From JASHPR01 sp963795055 (GTDB taxonomy: Bacteria; Actinomycetota; Actinomycetes; Streptosporangiales; Streptosporangiaceae): a stretch of DNA of 64,000 nt. This document shows positions 10,168 to 19,190 of the stretch, one piece after another. A program made the translations under genes and the position numbers. Each line of letters opens with the position of its first letter. The stretch's first letter is position 1. The stretch is taken from positions 248,001 to 312,000 of the forward strand of contig CAWCGJ010000040.1 of the NCBI GenBank assembly GCA_963795055.1. The letters are read 5' to 3'. The notes under the pieces were generated by a model. That model was not told the DNA's origin and searched no databases. It saw nothing but the letters and a program-made list of their open reading frames with translations.

Positions 10168-11672
10168 GACATTTCCCTCGATCCAGCCGGCCAGACGACC
10201 GGCAGCCCCGGCGGCGGGCCGCCGTCGATGAGCCGCTCCAGCGCCGCCGTGTCGAGATGACTGGCCACGAGGCCGCCGAGCACGTCCAGCCGTGCCTGCC
10301 GCAGCGCGGCGAAGTCGGTATCCGGCGCGACCGTGAAGTCCCGGCCCGCGAGCGCGGCCACCTCGGTCAGGAACGCCCGCCGGAACGCGTCGCTCTCCAG
10401 CGTCCCGTGCCAGCTCGTCCCCCAGGCGGCCGCGGTCCGGCAGCCGCCCGGGAACGGCTCGGCGCCGGGGTCCAGGGCGGCGATCCCGTGATGGATCTCG
10501 TATCCGGCGACGTCCGCGCCGTAGCAGCTCCCGGCAGGCCGGCCCAGCCGCTTGCGCGCTCCGAACGTCACCCGCACCGGCAGCACCCCCAGCCCGGCCA
10601 CCCGGCCCGCGCCGGACTCCACTTCGTCGTCGATCTCACGGCCGAGCATCTGGTACCCGCCGCAGATCCCCAGCACCGGCCGCCCCTTGGCGGCGCGCGC
10701 CGCGATCATCTCGGCCATGCCGTTGTCGCGCAGCCAGGCCAGGTCGGCGACGGTCGCCCGGGTGCCGGGCAGCACGACCAGGTCGGCGTCGGCCAGCTCG
10801 GCGGCCACGCGCGCGAACCGGACCAGCACGCCGGGCTCGGCCGCGAGCGCGTCGATGTCGGTGAAGTTGCTGATCCGCGGCAGCCGCACCACGCTGACCC
10901 GGAGCACGTCGTTTCCGCGCGGCCGGCCGTCCGACGCCGGCGGGCCCGCGTCGAGGGCGAGCGAGTCCTCCGCATCCAGCCACAATCGGTCAGTCCAGGG
11001 AATTATCCCCAACGGGATGCGGCCGGTGAGCTCGTGCAGCATCTCGACTCCGGGCTCGAGCAGTTCGGGCGCCCCGCGGAACTTGTTGATCACGAACCCG
11101 GCCACCAGTGCCTGGTCCGCGGGCTCGAGCAGGGCCAGGGTGCCGTGCAGCGCCGCGAACACCCCGCCGCGGTCGATGTCGCCCACCACGATCACCGGCA
11201 GGTGCGCGGCCCGGGCCAGCCCCATGTTCGCGATATCGGTCGCACGCAGGTTGATCTCCGCCGGGCTGCCCGCTCCCTCGCAGATCACCACGTCGTACTC
11301 GCGCCGCAGCTGCGCCAGGCTGTCGGCGGCCAGGTCCAGCAGCCGGGCCGCGTGCTGCCGGTACTCGGCCGCGTCGACCTCGCCCTCCGGGCGCCCGAGC
11401 ACCACCACCTGGCTGCGCCGGTCGCTGCCGGGCTTGAGCAGCACCGGGTTCATCCGGGCGTCGGGCTCGACGCCCGCCGCCGCGGCCTGCATGGCCTGGG
11501 CCCGGCCGATCTCGGCGCCGTCGGCGGTGACGAACGAGTTCAGCGACATGTTCTGCGCCTTGAACGGGGCGACGCGCACCCCCTGCCGCACGAGCCAGCG
11601 GCACAGGCCGGCCACGAGCACGCTCTTGCCCGCGTCCGACGTCGTGCCCGCTACCAGAAGCGCGCCTCGCAT
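10164..11672 (-). CDS. cobQ: Adenosylcobyric acid synthase (glutamine-hydrolysing)
   Basis: The 502-residue protein amidates adenosylcobyrinic acid a,c-diamide at four side chains, using glutamine and ATP, in the late cobalamin pathway. The N-terminal domain starts with VAGTTSDAGKSVLVAGL (P-loop-like ATP site) and contains FKAQNMSLNS, both family marks. The C-terminal class I amidotransferase domain has the nucleophile in LGICGGYQMLG and the histidine in SWHGTLESDAFR. The start is the ATG before RGALLVAG; the frame is open far upstream but that part overlaps cobD antisense-like sequence. The start lies 22 bp inside the end of cobD, so the two are coupled. Confidence 0.93.
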   Translation of the reverse strand: MRGALLVAGTTSDAGKSVLVAGLCRWLVRQGVRVAPFKAQNMSLNSFVTADGAEIGRAQAMQAAAAGVEPDARMNPVLLKPGSDRRSQVVVLGRPEGEVDAAEYRQHAARLLDLAADSLAQLRREYDVVICEGAGSPAEINLRATDIANMGLARAAHLPVIVVGDIDRGGVFAALHGTLALLEPADQALVAGFVINKFRGAPELLEPGVEMLHELTGRIPLGIIPWTDRLWLDAEDSLALDAGPPASDGRPRGNDVLRVSVVRLPRISNFTDIDALAAEPGVLVRFARVAAELADADLVVLPGTRATVADLAWLRDNGMAEMIAARAAKGRPVLGICGGYQMLGREIDDEVESGAGRVAGLGVLPVRVTFGARKRLGRPAGSCYGADVAGYEIHHGIAALDPGAEPFPGGCRTAAAWGTSWHGTLESDAFRRAFLTEVAALAGRDFTVAPDTDFAALRQARLDVLGGLVASHLDTAALERLIDGGPPPGLPVVWPAGSREMS

Positions 11673-12700
11673 GTCCGCACTCCGATCGCCGCGTCCGCCG
11701 CCGCAGCCGCCACTGCCGTAGCAGCGGCCGCAGCCGTCGCAGCGATCGTAACCGCGCGGCACAGGCGGACCGCGCGGCGGATGTCCCCTGGCTCCGGCGG
11801 GCGGCCCCGCCCGAGGACGGGCCGGTGCTCGGCGGCTCCCGCGTAGCTGCTGGTCCCGCCGAGCCGGACGCCGAGCGCGCCGGCGAAGGCGGCCTCGCAC
11901 CGGCCCGCGTTGGGGCTGGGATGCCGTCCGCCGTACCGCCGCATCACACGCCAGGTCGCGGCGGGCCTCCCGCCGGCGACCGGCGCCAGCGCCGCGACCA
12001 GGATTCCGGTCAGCCGCGCGGGCGCCCAGTTGGCCACGTCGTCCAGCCGCGCGCTCCCCCAGCCGAACCTGGCCCAGGTCGCCGACCGGTACCCGACCAT
12101 CGCGTCCAGCGTGTTGACGGCCCGGTAGCCGGTCAGGCCGGGCAGCCCGGCCAGCACCCCCCACACCAGCGGCGCGACCACCGCGTCGCTGGTGTTCTCG
12201 GCGACCGACTCCACCACGGCCCGGGCCAGCCCACTCTCGTCGAGCGAGCCGGGATCGCGCCCGCACAGGCTCGGCAGGGCCGCCCGGGCCGCCGTCAGGT
12301 CGCCGGCCTCGAGCGCCGCCGCTATCCGTTGTGCCTCGCTGGTCAGGGAGCGCCCCCCGGTCACGGTCCATACCGCCGCGGCCGTCACGGCAAGGCGCAG
12401 CCAGGGCCGACCGCGGGTCAGGTGCTCCGCGAGCATCGCGGGCGCTGCGGCGCCCAGCACGCAGCCGGCCGCGTACCCGGCGCCGCGCAGCCGACTGTCG
12501 GCGTACGCCCGCTCCCGCGCGGCCTGCGCGGCCCGGCCGAACAGCGCGACCGGATGCCCGCGCCGCGGATCACCGAGCAGCGCGTCGGCGGCCACGCCTG
12601 CGACGATCCCGGCGGCCTCCGGCCAGCCGGGTACCCTGGTACGCGGCCGGGCTCGCCGCGCCGGCGCGCGGGACCCGGCGACCGTAGCCGTCACGGCCAC
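11651..12700 (-). CDS. cobD: Adenosylcobinamide-phosphate synthase (CobD/CbiB)
   Basis: An integral membrane protein of about 349 residues that attaches aminopropanol phosphate to adenosylcobyric acid. Family marks include ADALLGDPRRGHPVALFGR near the N-terminus, VAENTSDAVVAPLVWG, NTLDAMVGYRS and RRYGGRHPSPNAGRCEAAFAGALGVRLGG. Four to five hydrophobic segments are visible. The C-terminal 35 residues are an odd Ala/Thr-rich run, encoded by a GCC/GCA-rich stretch; this overlaps the start of cobQ. No cobalamin riboswitch is recognisable in the 113 bp between this gene and the tRNA. It is the first gene of the cobD-cobQ-GNAT operon. Confidence 0.93.
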   Translation of the reverse strand: MAVTATVAGSRAPARRARPRTRVPGWPEAAGIVAGVAADALLGDPRRGHPVALFGRAAQAARERAYADSRLRGAGYAAGCVLGAAAPAMLAEHLTRGRPWLRLAVTAAAVWTVTGGRSLTSEAQRIAAALEAGDLTAARAALPSLCGRDPGSLDESGLARAVVESVAENTSDAVVAPLVWGVLAGLPGLTGYRAVNTLDAMVGYRSATWARFGWGSARLDDVANWAPARLTGILVAALAPVAGGRPAATWRVMRRYGGRHPSPNAGRCEAAFAGALGVRLGGTSSYAGAAEHRPVLGRGRPPEPGDIRRAVRLCRAVTIAATAAAAATAVAAAAADAAIGVRTCEARFW

Positions 12701-12813
12701 GACAATAGGGAACCGCCGGCGCCAGGGCGGGCGTCAGGGCGCTGCAAATGCGACCTGGGCTCAGCCTCTCTGTTGCTCGCGCGTGACCTTGGCCCGGCAC
12801 AATGGCTCCGCTG

Positions 12814-12887
12814 GCGCCTGTAGCTCAGCAGGACAGAGCAGCTGCCTTCTAAGCAGCCGGTCGCAGGTTCGAATCCCTCCAGGCGCA
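12814..12887 (+). tRNA. tRNA-Arg (UCU anticodon)
   Basis: The 74-nt sequence folds as a cloverleaf: acceptor GCGCCTG pairs with CAGGCGC, D arm GCTC/GAGC, and the anticodon arm GCTGC-CTTCTAA-GCAGC with anticodon TCT (Arg, AGA codons). The T loop TTCGAAT is normal, but the T stem GCAGG/CCCTC has two mismatches. No CCA is encoded; the discriminator is A. A partial copy of its 3' half at 41.08 kb has a 3' stem half (CCTGC) that would pair perfectly with GCAGG, which suggests that this gene's 3' end was replaced on integration of an element. It may still be functional. Confidence 0.85.
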
Positions 12888-13587
12888 CTCGTTAGTCCTC
12901 TGACCTGGGAAAACACCACGGCCTTTGGCTCCTGCCAGATAGCCGCAGTTCAGGCAGATAGTCATCACTGGTCAGCCAGGCATTCCCCGAGAAACCACAC
13001 CCTACCTGCGAAAACACGGCCAGGCCGTGCCCGCGCCGGATAGCTACAGCGCTCCCGCAGCAGATAACTGGATAACTTCGCGTGTTGCCGCCGATCCCAC
13101 GGGCGATGCTGGCAGGCTGCCCGGGCTCTACCCGAGAGCCGCGCATCGCGGAGATCAGCACCCTGTCCAGGCGGCGTCGCTGGAGCGAGAAGCCGTCGCT
13201 AGCCGCGCGGGCTGTGCACCGCCTGGCGTAGCGGCGGTCGTGGACAGCGGGCAGGCAGCGCTGGCCATACCACTCCCCCTCCTTTGCCGATCTGACGCCC
13301 GGATCTGCCGCGAGTAGGGCGCGTTCGCTGTCTGCTATTGCTGCTGTGCTGGGCCGGTTCTGCTGAGAACTCGTTGCCTTGGGGGTCGGCCATGACGGTG
13401 TGATGCTCATGGTGCTCCAGGGCGGTGGCCCGGAGTTGCTCCAGCCTTAGCGGCCTCGGCCGGTGCTGGGCCGGAGGCACGCAGGTCGTGGTGCCTCCGG
13501 TTCTTGGCGGTCTTGGCCTCGGGCAGGCCTCACGTTCAAATTTCCCGCTTCCGCGGCTGTCCTTGATTGATCTTGGCCATTCCTGGC
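12888..13587. other. No intact gene; holds a VOC-family remnant
   Basis: Apart from the short glyoxalase-like remnant listed separately, this stretch just inside the putative attL shows no reading frame with plausible coding character. An integrase gene would be expected here in an intact tRNA-integrated element and is absent. Confidence 0.6.
13355..13448 (-). pseudogene. Fragment of a VOC/glyoxalase-like protein (C-terminal strand)
   Basis: About 31 codons read as LEQLRATALEHHEHHTVM followed by ADPQGNEF, the last beta-strand unit of glyoxalase-like proteins (compare DPEGNEF in the intact VOC gene at 6.6-7.0 kb). Nothing upstream or downstream in the frame continues the domain, so this is a remnant. 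Confidence 0.6.
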
Positions 13588-14094
13588 CTAGCCAGGGTTC
13601 CACGCCGGGACTGATCCGCCCGGCAGAGTGTGGAACGTGAAGTGCAGCACCTTGGCGACACCCTGGCGGTTGACGTAGAAGTCCGCCATCGTCCGGTACG
13701 ACGGCTGGCCGTTGTGCGTCACGATGTCCTGCAGGCGCACCGTGACCGGGTAGGTGGCCGGGTGCCAGCCGGAGATCGGACCTGGCTGCGGCCAGTAGAT
13801 GTCCAGCTTGCCTGCCGCCCATGCCCGGGGGCCACCCCAGTTCCGCCAGGCCAGTTGCCGGGCAATCGGCGCTCCGCCCATGCCCACGTAGATGTGGTCA
13901 GGGCGCTGAACCATCCCGGACCAGCCGACGGCGTTTGCCTGCACCCGCACCGGGACCTCAGCCGCGCTGGCGGGGCGAGCTACGACCGGGTGGGCGCTCA
14001 TGCTGGGCGTACCGCACGCAGCCAGCCCACCCGCCAGAACGGCGGCTGCAATGACACCCAGGATCCTGGATGTGCTGCTCAACTGAGGATTCAC
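13588..14094 (-). CDS. Putative lipoprotein of unknown function
   Basis: A 168-residue secreted protein. The N-terminus has a short basic start, a hydrophobic segment (ILGVIAAAVLAGGLAAC) and a lipobox LAAC, so the cysteine near residue 28 should be lipidated and the protein held on the outer face of the membrane. The rest has no motif that I recognise; it is rich in Trp, Tyr and Pro and contains HNGQPSYRTMADFYVNR, which looks like a beta-rich extracytoplasmic domain. The GTG start at 14094 is chosen because the signal sequence begins directly after it; a longer frame upstream would put about 39 residues before the signal. Confidence 0.6.
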   Translation of the reverse strand: MNPQLSSTSRILGVIAAAVLAGGLAACGTPSMSAHPVVARPASAAEVPVRVQANAVGWSGMVQRPDHIYVGMGGAPIARQLAWRNWGGPRAWAAGKLDIYWPQPGPISGWHPATYPVTVRLQDIVTHNGQPSYRTMADFYVNRQGVAKVLHFTFHTLPGGSVPAWNPG

Positions 14095-14546
14095 TCCCCC
14101 CGTCCCCTCAAGGACACGCCCTGGCGCAGCGCCACGCAAGGGCCGAAAGGCCCGCCCAACGGTCACCGGGCGCCACGCCTGATGGCACAAGCAGGTCAGC
14201 AACACAGCCAAGAGCTACGAGGCGGACCGCCAAGAGCTCCGCATTACCGTGGGAAACGGGCATGCCAGCGGCGGTGATGTATAAGGGGCGCGGTGCGTCC
14301 CCGCACGACGGGCACGGCATGGGTGGCCGTGCCGACTCGACGGTCGGCCGGCATCGGGGCTACGCCTGTAGACGGCATCACGCTGAGTGATGGAGAAGAC
14401 CAGGGAGAACGCTCGCCGAGCCGCCGATCGGCGCGATCCTGTCTGCTGATTCTCGCTGGGACGGTGTCTCGCATAACAAGCCAATCTGTATGGCTCTGCT
14501 CGCGTGAACTGAAGCGATGGGTGCGGTGCGGCGGTAGACGGCCGGT
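14095..14546. other. No gene recognised; contains one copy of a dispersed repeat
   Basis: Reading frames here lack codon bias and similarity. The stretch carries the first copy of the repeat described at 14382-14426. Confidence 0.5.
14382..14426 (+). repeat. Dispersed repeat, copy 1
   Basis: The segment reads CTGAGTGA, a variable 9-base stretch, then a 27-base block ending GCTCGCCGAGCCGCCG that is identical to a block at 17659-17685. The two copies are in the same orientation, 3.3 kb apart, and each lies next to noncoding or broken sequence. It could be the end of a small non-autonomous element. Confidence 0.55.
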
Positions 14547-15389
14547 TCATACAGCTTGCGCCGTGACCAGCCACGCCGCGCCTGGCATGACCACGCCATC
14601 TGGCGAGGCGTACGCCGCCAGGCAGTCCCGGAACTGTCCGGTCAGCTCGGCGGCTTGTGCTGGGCCGAGCCCGGCCAGCACCTCGGTGGCAGTCGGGGAA
14701 GCACGCTCGTACTCAAGCACGTCGTCCACGTCACGGCCGATGAGCATCGGCTCATCCGCCTTCGCGAATTCAATGCCGCCGAACCCCGCGCCCCTCAGCA
14801 ACGCGCCCACCCCGCCGGTATCGCCGAGGGAGAAAGCGGCACCCGGCTCAGGCATCTCGCGGAGGCCGAGGACCGCCGCGGCCTCGGCGAACCCGGTGGT
14901 AAAGACGGGGTTCTCCTCGCGGGTGCGCCAGCACAGGAACGCCAGCCTGCCGCCGCGCCGCAGCGCCCTCCTCAAGTTGGCGAACGCCGCCGCCGCGTCA
15001 TCGAAGAACATGACACCGAAACTGCTCAGCACCACATCGAAGCTCCCGGCCCCGAACGGGTGCACCTGAGCGTCAGCGACCTCGAACCTGACGTTAGCGA
15101 CGCCAGCAGCAGCGGCGAGTCGGCGCGCTTCGGCTACCAGGATCTGGGACAGGTCCGCGCCCAGAGCGTGCCCGCTGCCGGTGGCGCGTGCGGCGAGGAT
15201 GGTCATCTCACCGCAGCTGGGCCCGACGTCGAGAACGTTCTCCCCATCCTCGATCTGCGCGGCGGCCAGCAACCGCGCCCTCAGCCGGCCCAGCATCTGC
15301 TCATGCCGCTCATGCTGCTCGATGAACTCCCGCCCACTCGCCCCGTTCCAGTCCTCGGCCTGCTCCACATTCACCGCCACGAACGACAC
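14547..15389 (-). CDS. Class I SAM-dependent methyltransferase
   Basis: About 280 residues with the Rossmann-like methyltransferase core: motif I VLDVGPSCGEMTILAA near residue 51, an acidic residue after LGAD for the ribose, motif II region VRFEVADAQVHPFGAGSFDVVLSSFGVMFF and motif III LRRALRRGGRLAFLCW. Motif I has Pro-Ser where most relatives have Gly-Cys/Ser-Gly, a tolerated variation. The C-terminal third resembles UbiE-type small-molecule methyltransferases, but the substrate is unknown. The start is GTG before SFVAVNVEQAEDWNG, where family similarity begins (E-Q-A-E-x-W-N). Confidence 0.82.
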   Translation of the reverse strand: MSFVAVNVEQAEDWNGASGREFIEQHERHEQMLGRLRARLLAAAQIEDGENVLDVGPSCGEMTILAARATGSGHALGADLSQILVAEARRLAAAAGVANVRFEVADAQVHPFGAGSFDVVLSSFGVMFFDDAAAAFANLRRALRRGGRLAFLCWRTREENPVFTTGFAEAAAVLGLREMPEPGAAFSLGDTGGVGALLRGAGFGGIEFAKADEPMLIGRDVDDVLEYERASPTATEVLAGLGPAQAAELTGQFRDCLAAYASPDGVVMPGAAWLVTAQAV

Positions 15390-16043
15390 GCTACATAGCC
15401 CGCATGAAGGCCGCGACGGTCGCGGCGGCATTGCCAGAGAGCGGCGGGTTCTGCGCTCAGCCGCCGATAGGGGTTGCCCGCGAGACCGAAAGGATCCCTT
15501 GTCCGGTCGATACAGAATCGGCGCGATCCGGTGCTTCGTTTCTCTGCGAGTCCGTCACAGTCAGTGATCCTGCTGCCTCGCTACTGGTAAAGCGCGCAGT
15601 GCCGCCGTTGCGGGCGGCAGACGGAATGTCAGCGTGGCCGGTGGGGCGCGCCGGAGAGATCGTTGTGTGTTTCATCGGCGTCTTGCTGGCGCTGGACGTG
15701 GCTTCAGGGCAGGTGCCACCTGCAGGTCCCGGGGCGACCGCAGATCACTGGTGTTGTGTGCGCCAGGCCCGCACCATCATCGGCATCATGTGGGTGACCT
15801 TGGGTCATCTACGCCCTTCGGCCCCCGTAATGCTTGATCATGCGGGTGATCGAGGCGCAGCGCTCTTTGGTCTTGGCGCCTCACGATCACCTCCATATCA
15901 AGGGCACCTGGGTGAGGTGGGATCGGGACCCGAATCGGCTGCCCAGGCGCGGCGGGATACGACTGCCAGGCCCATCGCGGCGCGGGCGGTGCGGCCGGAG
16001 CCGCGGGCGCCTGGCCGCGGCTCCGGCCGGTCGGGCGGGAGAA
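15390..16043. other. No gene recognised
   Basis: About 650 bases between the methyltransferase and the secreted beta-propeller gene. The reading frames are short, show no codon bias and no family motif. Near 15518-15535 the phrase AATCGGCGCGATCC resembles 14427-14443, hinting at decayed repeated sequence. Confidence 0.4.
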
Positions 16044-17282
16044 CTAACTGACCACGATGCCTGCGGGCGTGGCGCCGGCGGGCAGCGAGGTCGGGGAGCT
16101 GGACAGCTCGGTCAGGCTGCCGCCGTTGACGGCGAACGCGCCGACCTTGCCGATCCGGCTCTCATCGACGTACAGGAAGCGGCCGTCGGGGCTGAGCCGC
16201 GCGTCGACCGCGCCGACCCCGCCGCTCTGGCTGACCGGGGTGCTGCCCAGCAGGGTCAGCACCCCGCCGGGGGCGATCGAGAACCGGGAGATCGTGCCGG
16301 AGGCGGTGTTCACGGTGAACAGGAACCGGCCGTCATGGGTGATCTCCACCCAGCACGGGGCCATCTGGCCATCGGCGAACGGGGAGCCCGCGACCGGCGA
16401 GAGCGTGCCGTCGCGGGAGTCGGTGAACGCCGAGATGGTGCCGCTGTTCATGGCGGTGTTGTGGGCGTTGGACACGAACAGCTGGCCGGGATCGGTCGGC
16501 CGGAACTCGCTGCCGAACGGGCCCGCGCCCTCGGCCGGGAACGGCGACCCGGGGGCGGCGGTCAGCCGGCCGCCGGAGCCCACGGTGAAGCTGTCGATCA
16601 CCGACGTTCCCACCTCGGTGCCGGCCAGCTTGCGGCCGGTGCCGTTGAACAGCACGTCACCGGGCGCGGCATCAGCGGCCAGGACGACGGTCGACCCCGG
16701 GATCGGGTCCAGGCGGCCGTTGGGGCGCAGCCGGAAGCCGGTGTAGTTGCTGCCGCCGTTCCCGGAGTTGGCCACGTAGACCAGGTCACCGGAAACCGCG
16801 ACGCTGTCGGGCAGCAGGCCGCCGGAGGAGACGACGCCGTGGCTGACCAGGCGCAGCGACCCGCCGGGCCGGATCCGCAGCACCGAGACCTGGTTGCTGC
16901 CGGCATCGACCGCGATCAGGAACCGGCCGCCGGCCGACAACTGCAACGCGCCCTGCGAGGCCAGCCCGGATCCGGTCCCGGCCCCGCCGGCCGCGAACGG
17001 GGACCCGGCCTCGGGGGTCAGCGATCCGTCCGCGTGCCGGTCAAACGCCCCGATCGTGTTGGTCCCTTCCGTGTTGTCGTTGACATAGACATGCCCCACC
17101 ACCGCGAACCCGCCGTCCGCAGCCGCGGCAGAGGCGGACGCCGGGACCGCCACGGCTGCCGCCGCCGCGACGCCGAGCACCAGCGCGCACGACCGGCCGC
17201 GGGTCAGCCAGCGCGGTGCTTCTGGTTGCGCATGTCGCGCGCGCACGGCCGTCCGCGCGCGCCAAGGTGACACAACCTTCAT
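16044..17282 (-). CDS. Secreted seven-bladed beta-propeller (lactonase/YVTN family)
   Basis: A 412-residue protein with a long cleavable signal: basic start, then CALVLGVAAAAAVAVPASASAAAA (positions about 31-55). The mature part has repeated blades of the type SAGGRFLIAVDAGSNQVSVL and SPDGRFLYVDES, which is the 6-phosphogluconolactonase-like (PF10282) and YVTN pattern. Secreted members in actinobacteria are mostly of unknown function; cytoplasmic relatives hydrolyse 6-phosphogluconolactone, which is unlikely for an exported protein. The ATG has AAGGGGAG upstream. It lies alone, facing a broken methyltransferase gene. Confidence 0.78.
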   Translation of the reverse strand: MKVVSPWRARTAVRARHAQPEAPRWLTRGRSCALVLGVAAAAAVAVPASASAAAADGGFAVVGHVYVNDNTEGTNTIGAFDRHADGSLTPEAGSPFAAGGAGTGSGLASQGALQLSAGGRFLIAVDAGSNQVSVLRIRPGGSLRLVSHGVVSSGGLLPDSVAVSGDLVYVANSGNGGSNYTGFRLRPNGRLDPIPGSTVVLAADAAPGDVLFNGTGRKLAGTEVGTSVIDSFTVGSGGRLTAAPGSPFPAEGAGPFGSEFRPTDPGQLFVSNAHNTAMNSGTISAFTDSRDGTLSPVAGSPFADGQMAPCWVEITHDGRFLFTVNTASGTISRFSIAPGGVLTLLGSTPVSQSGGVGAVDARLSPDGRFLYVDESRIGKVGAFAVNGGSLTELSSSPTSLPAGATPAGIVVS

Positions 17283-17391
17283 CTGCTCCCCTTTCCCTCC
17301 GGCAAAGCCGGATCCGGCCGGCGGCACATGGCCGCCGCGATGGGTTCGCTCACCAGGTATTCGTTTCCCGGGGCGTTGAGGCTTGCTTGCG

Positions 17392-17646
17392 GTGGAAGCG
17401 CTCGCCGAGCACACGGGCGCGCACGCGCCGCCGCTGCACCGGCTGCTGCGCAGGCTGGCCAGCGCGGGCGTGTTCACCGAACCCGAATCCGGTGTTCCGC
17501 CCTGACCCGCTCGGGCAGACGCTGACCAGCAGCCAGCCTGGCTCGATGCGCGACCTGGCCATCAGGTGGACGGAAACGCGCTGCGCGCCGTTCGCCGAGC
17601 TCACCCACACCATCCGCACCAGCACCTCGACCAGCGATCACTCTGA
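17392..17646 (+). pseudogene. O-methyltransferase dimerisation-domain fragment, frameshifted
   Basis: The frame from GTG reads VEALAEHTGAHAPPLHRLL and RRLASAGVFTEPESG, the winged-helix dimerisation domain of plant-type small-molecule O-methyltransferases. It then shifts by one base at about 17500 and continues as PLGQTLTSSQPGSMRDLAI. The catalytic SAM domain is missing: the homology stops where the dispersed repeat at 17659 begins. This is a remnant, not a gene. Confidence 0.7.
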
Positions 17647-17685
17647 GTGACAAGAAAGCCAGGGAGAACGCTCGCCGAGCCGCCG
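17643..17685 (+). repeat. Dispersed repeat, copy 2
   Basis: This copy shares CTGAGTGA and the 27-base block ending GCTCGCCGAGCCGCCG with the copy at 14382-14426. The O-methyltransferase homology ends at its left edge, which suggests that it marks an insertion or deletion junction. Confidence 0.55.
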
Positions 17686-17972
17686 TTAGAGGCGCGAGCG
17701 CCGGCAGGGATCCCTGGGGCCACGTCCGTGATCGCGGCAGGGGAACGCCCGGGGCTGGCGGGTGTCCTGGACCAGGATGCGGATGCCGGTGCTGTCGGGC
17801 GCGAGCTGCCCGGCGCGGATCTTGTCCAGGGGTTCCCTGGAGGACGCCGTGCACCCTCTCCCCGCAGAACCCGGCCTGCACAGCGTCAGCAACGCTGCCC
17901 TGCGGCGGATCGACGTCGATCTGGATGCTCGGCTGGCGCCGTCTTCGTCTGGTCCTCGGGGGCAGGTGGCTG
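17686..17972. other. No gene recognised
   Basis: Short stretch between the repeat and the AraC-type regulator. A minus-strand frame contains GQLAPDSTGIRILVQDTRQP, which looks protein-like but has no start and no recognisable family; it may be a gene remnant. Confidence 0.4.
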
Positions 17973-18986
17973 CTACGCGCCCGCGTGTGACCGGCTGCGC
18001 CATTCGGTGGGGCTGCAGCCGAATTGGCCGCGGAACCAGCGGGAGAATGCGCTGGGCTGCGAGAATCCCAGTTGTTCCGCGATTTCGGTCAGCGAGCGGC
18101 GCGGATTGGGCACGAGTCGTTCCGCGAGTTCGGCGCGGACGGCGTTGAGCAGCGACGAGAATGTCTGGCCGGAGTCGGCGAGGCGCCGCTGGACGGTCCG
18201 GCGGTCCACGCCAAGGCTGCGCGCCACGGCCACGATCGAGCAACGGCCGGCGGGCAGCAGCACCTCGATCAGTTCCCTGACGGGGGTCACCATGGGGCCA
18301 TCGGCCGGTGGCCCTAGGGTGTCCAGGAACTGGTGCGCATACGGCCGCAGCAGCGGGTCGGCCATAATGTTCGGCGCGGCCAGGTCGCTGGCGCGCAGGA
18401 CGATCCCGGCAAACTCCCGCTGGAACTGCACCACGGGTCCGAAGATCCGCAGGTGGGTACTGGTGTCCGCGGGCGCGGGATGAGCGAAGCACACCGACAG
18501 CGGCTGCCACCTCGTACCGTGGAGCTGGCGGTGGATGTGGTGGACCGCGCCGACCGCCAGTTCGGTAGCCTGGCGGGTGCCCGCCGGCTCGCCGAGGTCC
18601 AGGTCCACGCGGATCGTGGCCAGCCCGCCAGCCTCGGACAGGCGGATGCTCAGCGCCTGGTTGTAAGCATGCTCGTAACGGATGAGCACCTGCAGGACGC
18701 TTCGGACGTCGGGTTCCTCCCGGATGACCAGGGCGAGCGGGCCAAGGTTGGCCAGCCGCCGGAATTCGACCAGGCGCAGGGCGAAGTCTTCTCGCCCTGA
18801 CGCCACCGCGGAGATCTCCAGCAGCCGGGCCACGGCCGCGGCGGGGACCCACCGGTCCTGGGCCGCCAGGCCGGCCGGGTCTAGCCCGACGCTTTGCATG
18901 AGCGGTGCCCAGTCCAGGCCCAGCGAGTCGCTGAGCGCTCCGTAGCCGCTCAGGGCCGCGTACCGGGCCTGAGGCTGAAACGACAC
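17973..18986 (-). CDS. AraC family transcriptional regulator (OruR-type)
   Basis: The 337-residue protein has an N-terminal arabinose-binding-like domain of the PF12625 type (RYAALSGYGALSDSLGLDW, then LVEFRRLANLGPLALVIREE) and a C-terminal double helix-turn-helix of the AraC class: CSIVAVARSLGVDRRTVQRRL and RSLTEIAEQLGFSQPSAFSRWF followed by FGCSPTEWR. Such proteins usually activate catabolic or stress genes in response to a small molecule. No obvious divergent target gene is present; the 200 bp upstream separate it from a small membrane protein. It is intact in spite of lying in a decayed region. Confidence 0.9.
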   Translation of the reverse strand: MSFQPQARYAALSGYGALSDSLGLDWAPLMQSVGLDPAGLAAQDRWVPAAAVARLLEISAVASGREDFALRLVEFRRLANLGPLALVIREEPDVRSVLQVLIRYEHAYNQALSIRLSEAGGLATIRVDLDLGEPAGTRQATELAVGAVHHIHRQLHGTRWQPLSVCFAHPAPADTSTHLRIFGPVVQFQREFAGIVLRASDLAAPNIMADPLLRPYAHQFLDTLGPPADGPMVTPVRELIEVLLPAGRCSIVAVARSLGVDRRTVQRRLADSGQTFSSLLNAVRAELAERLVPNPRRSLTEIAEQLGFSQPSAFSRWFRGQFGCSPTEWRSRSHAGA

Positions 18987-19190
18987 CGCCCCAGTATGCC
19001 TGTCGCTAAATGTCTACTGATCTGTCGCCCCAGGTCAAGCAGACCCGCTGCAGACCCCCTAATGTTAGGCGTCCGGCGATGGCGCCGCGCTCACCGGCGC
19101 TGGCCGCTGGCACTGTCACGGCCGCGGCTCGGGCTCAGTAGTCGGGGGGGGGCGGGCCCGGGCCCGGCCGTTTCTGGGGGGGCAGCGTTC

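Noticed and set aside
12701..12813. Cobalamin riboswitch upstream of cobD
   Set aside because: The gap of 113 bp is shorter than a cobalamin riboswitch with its expression platform and shows no B12-box-like sequence.
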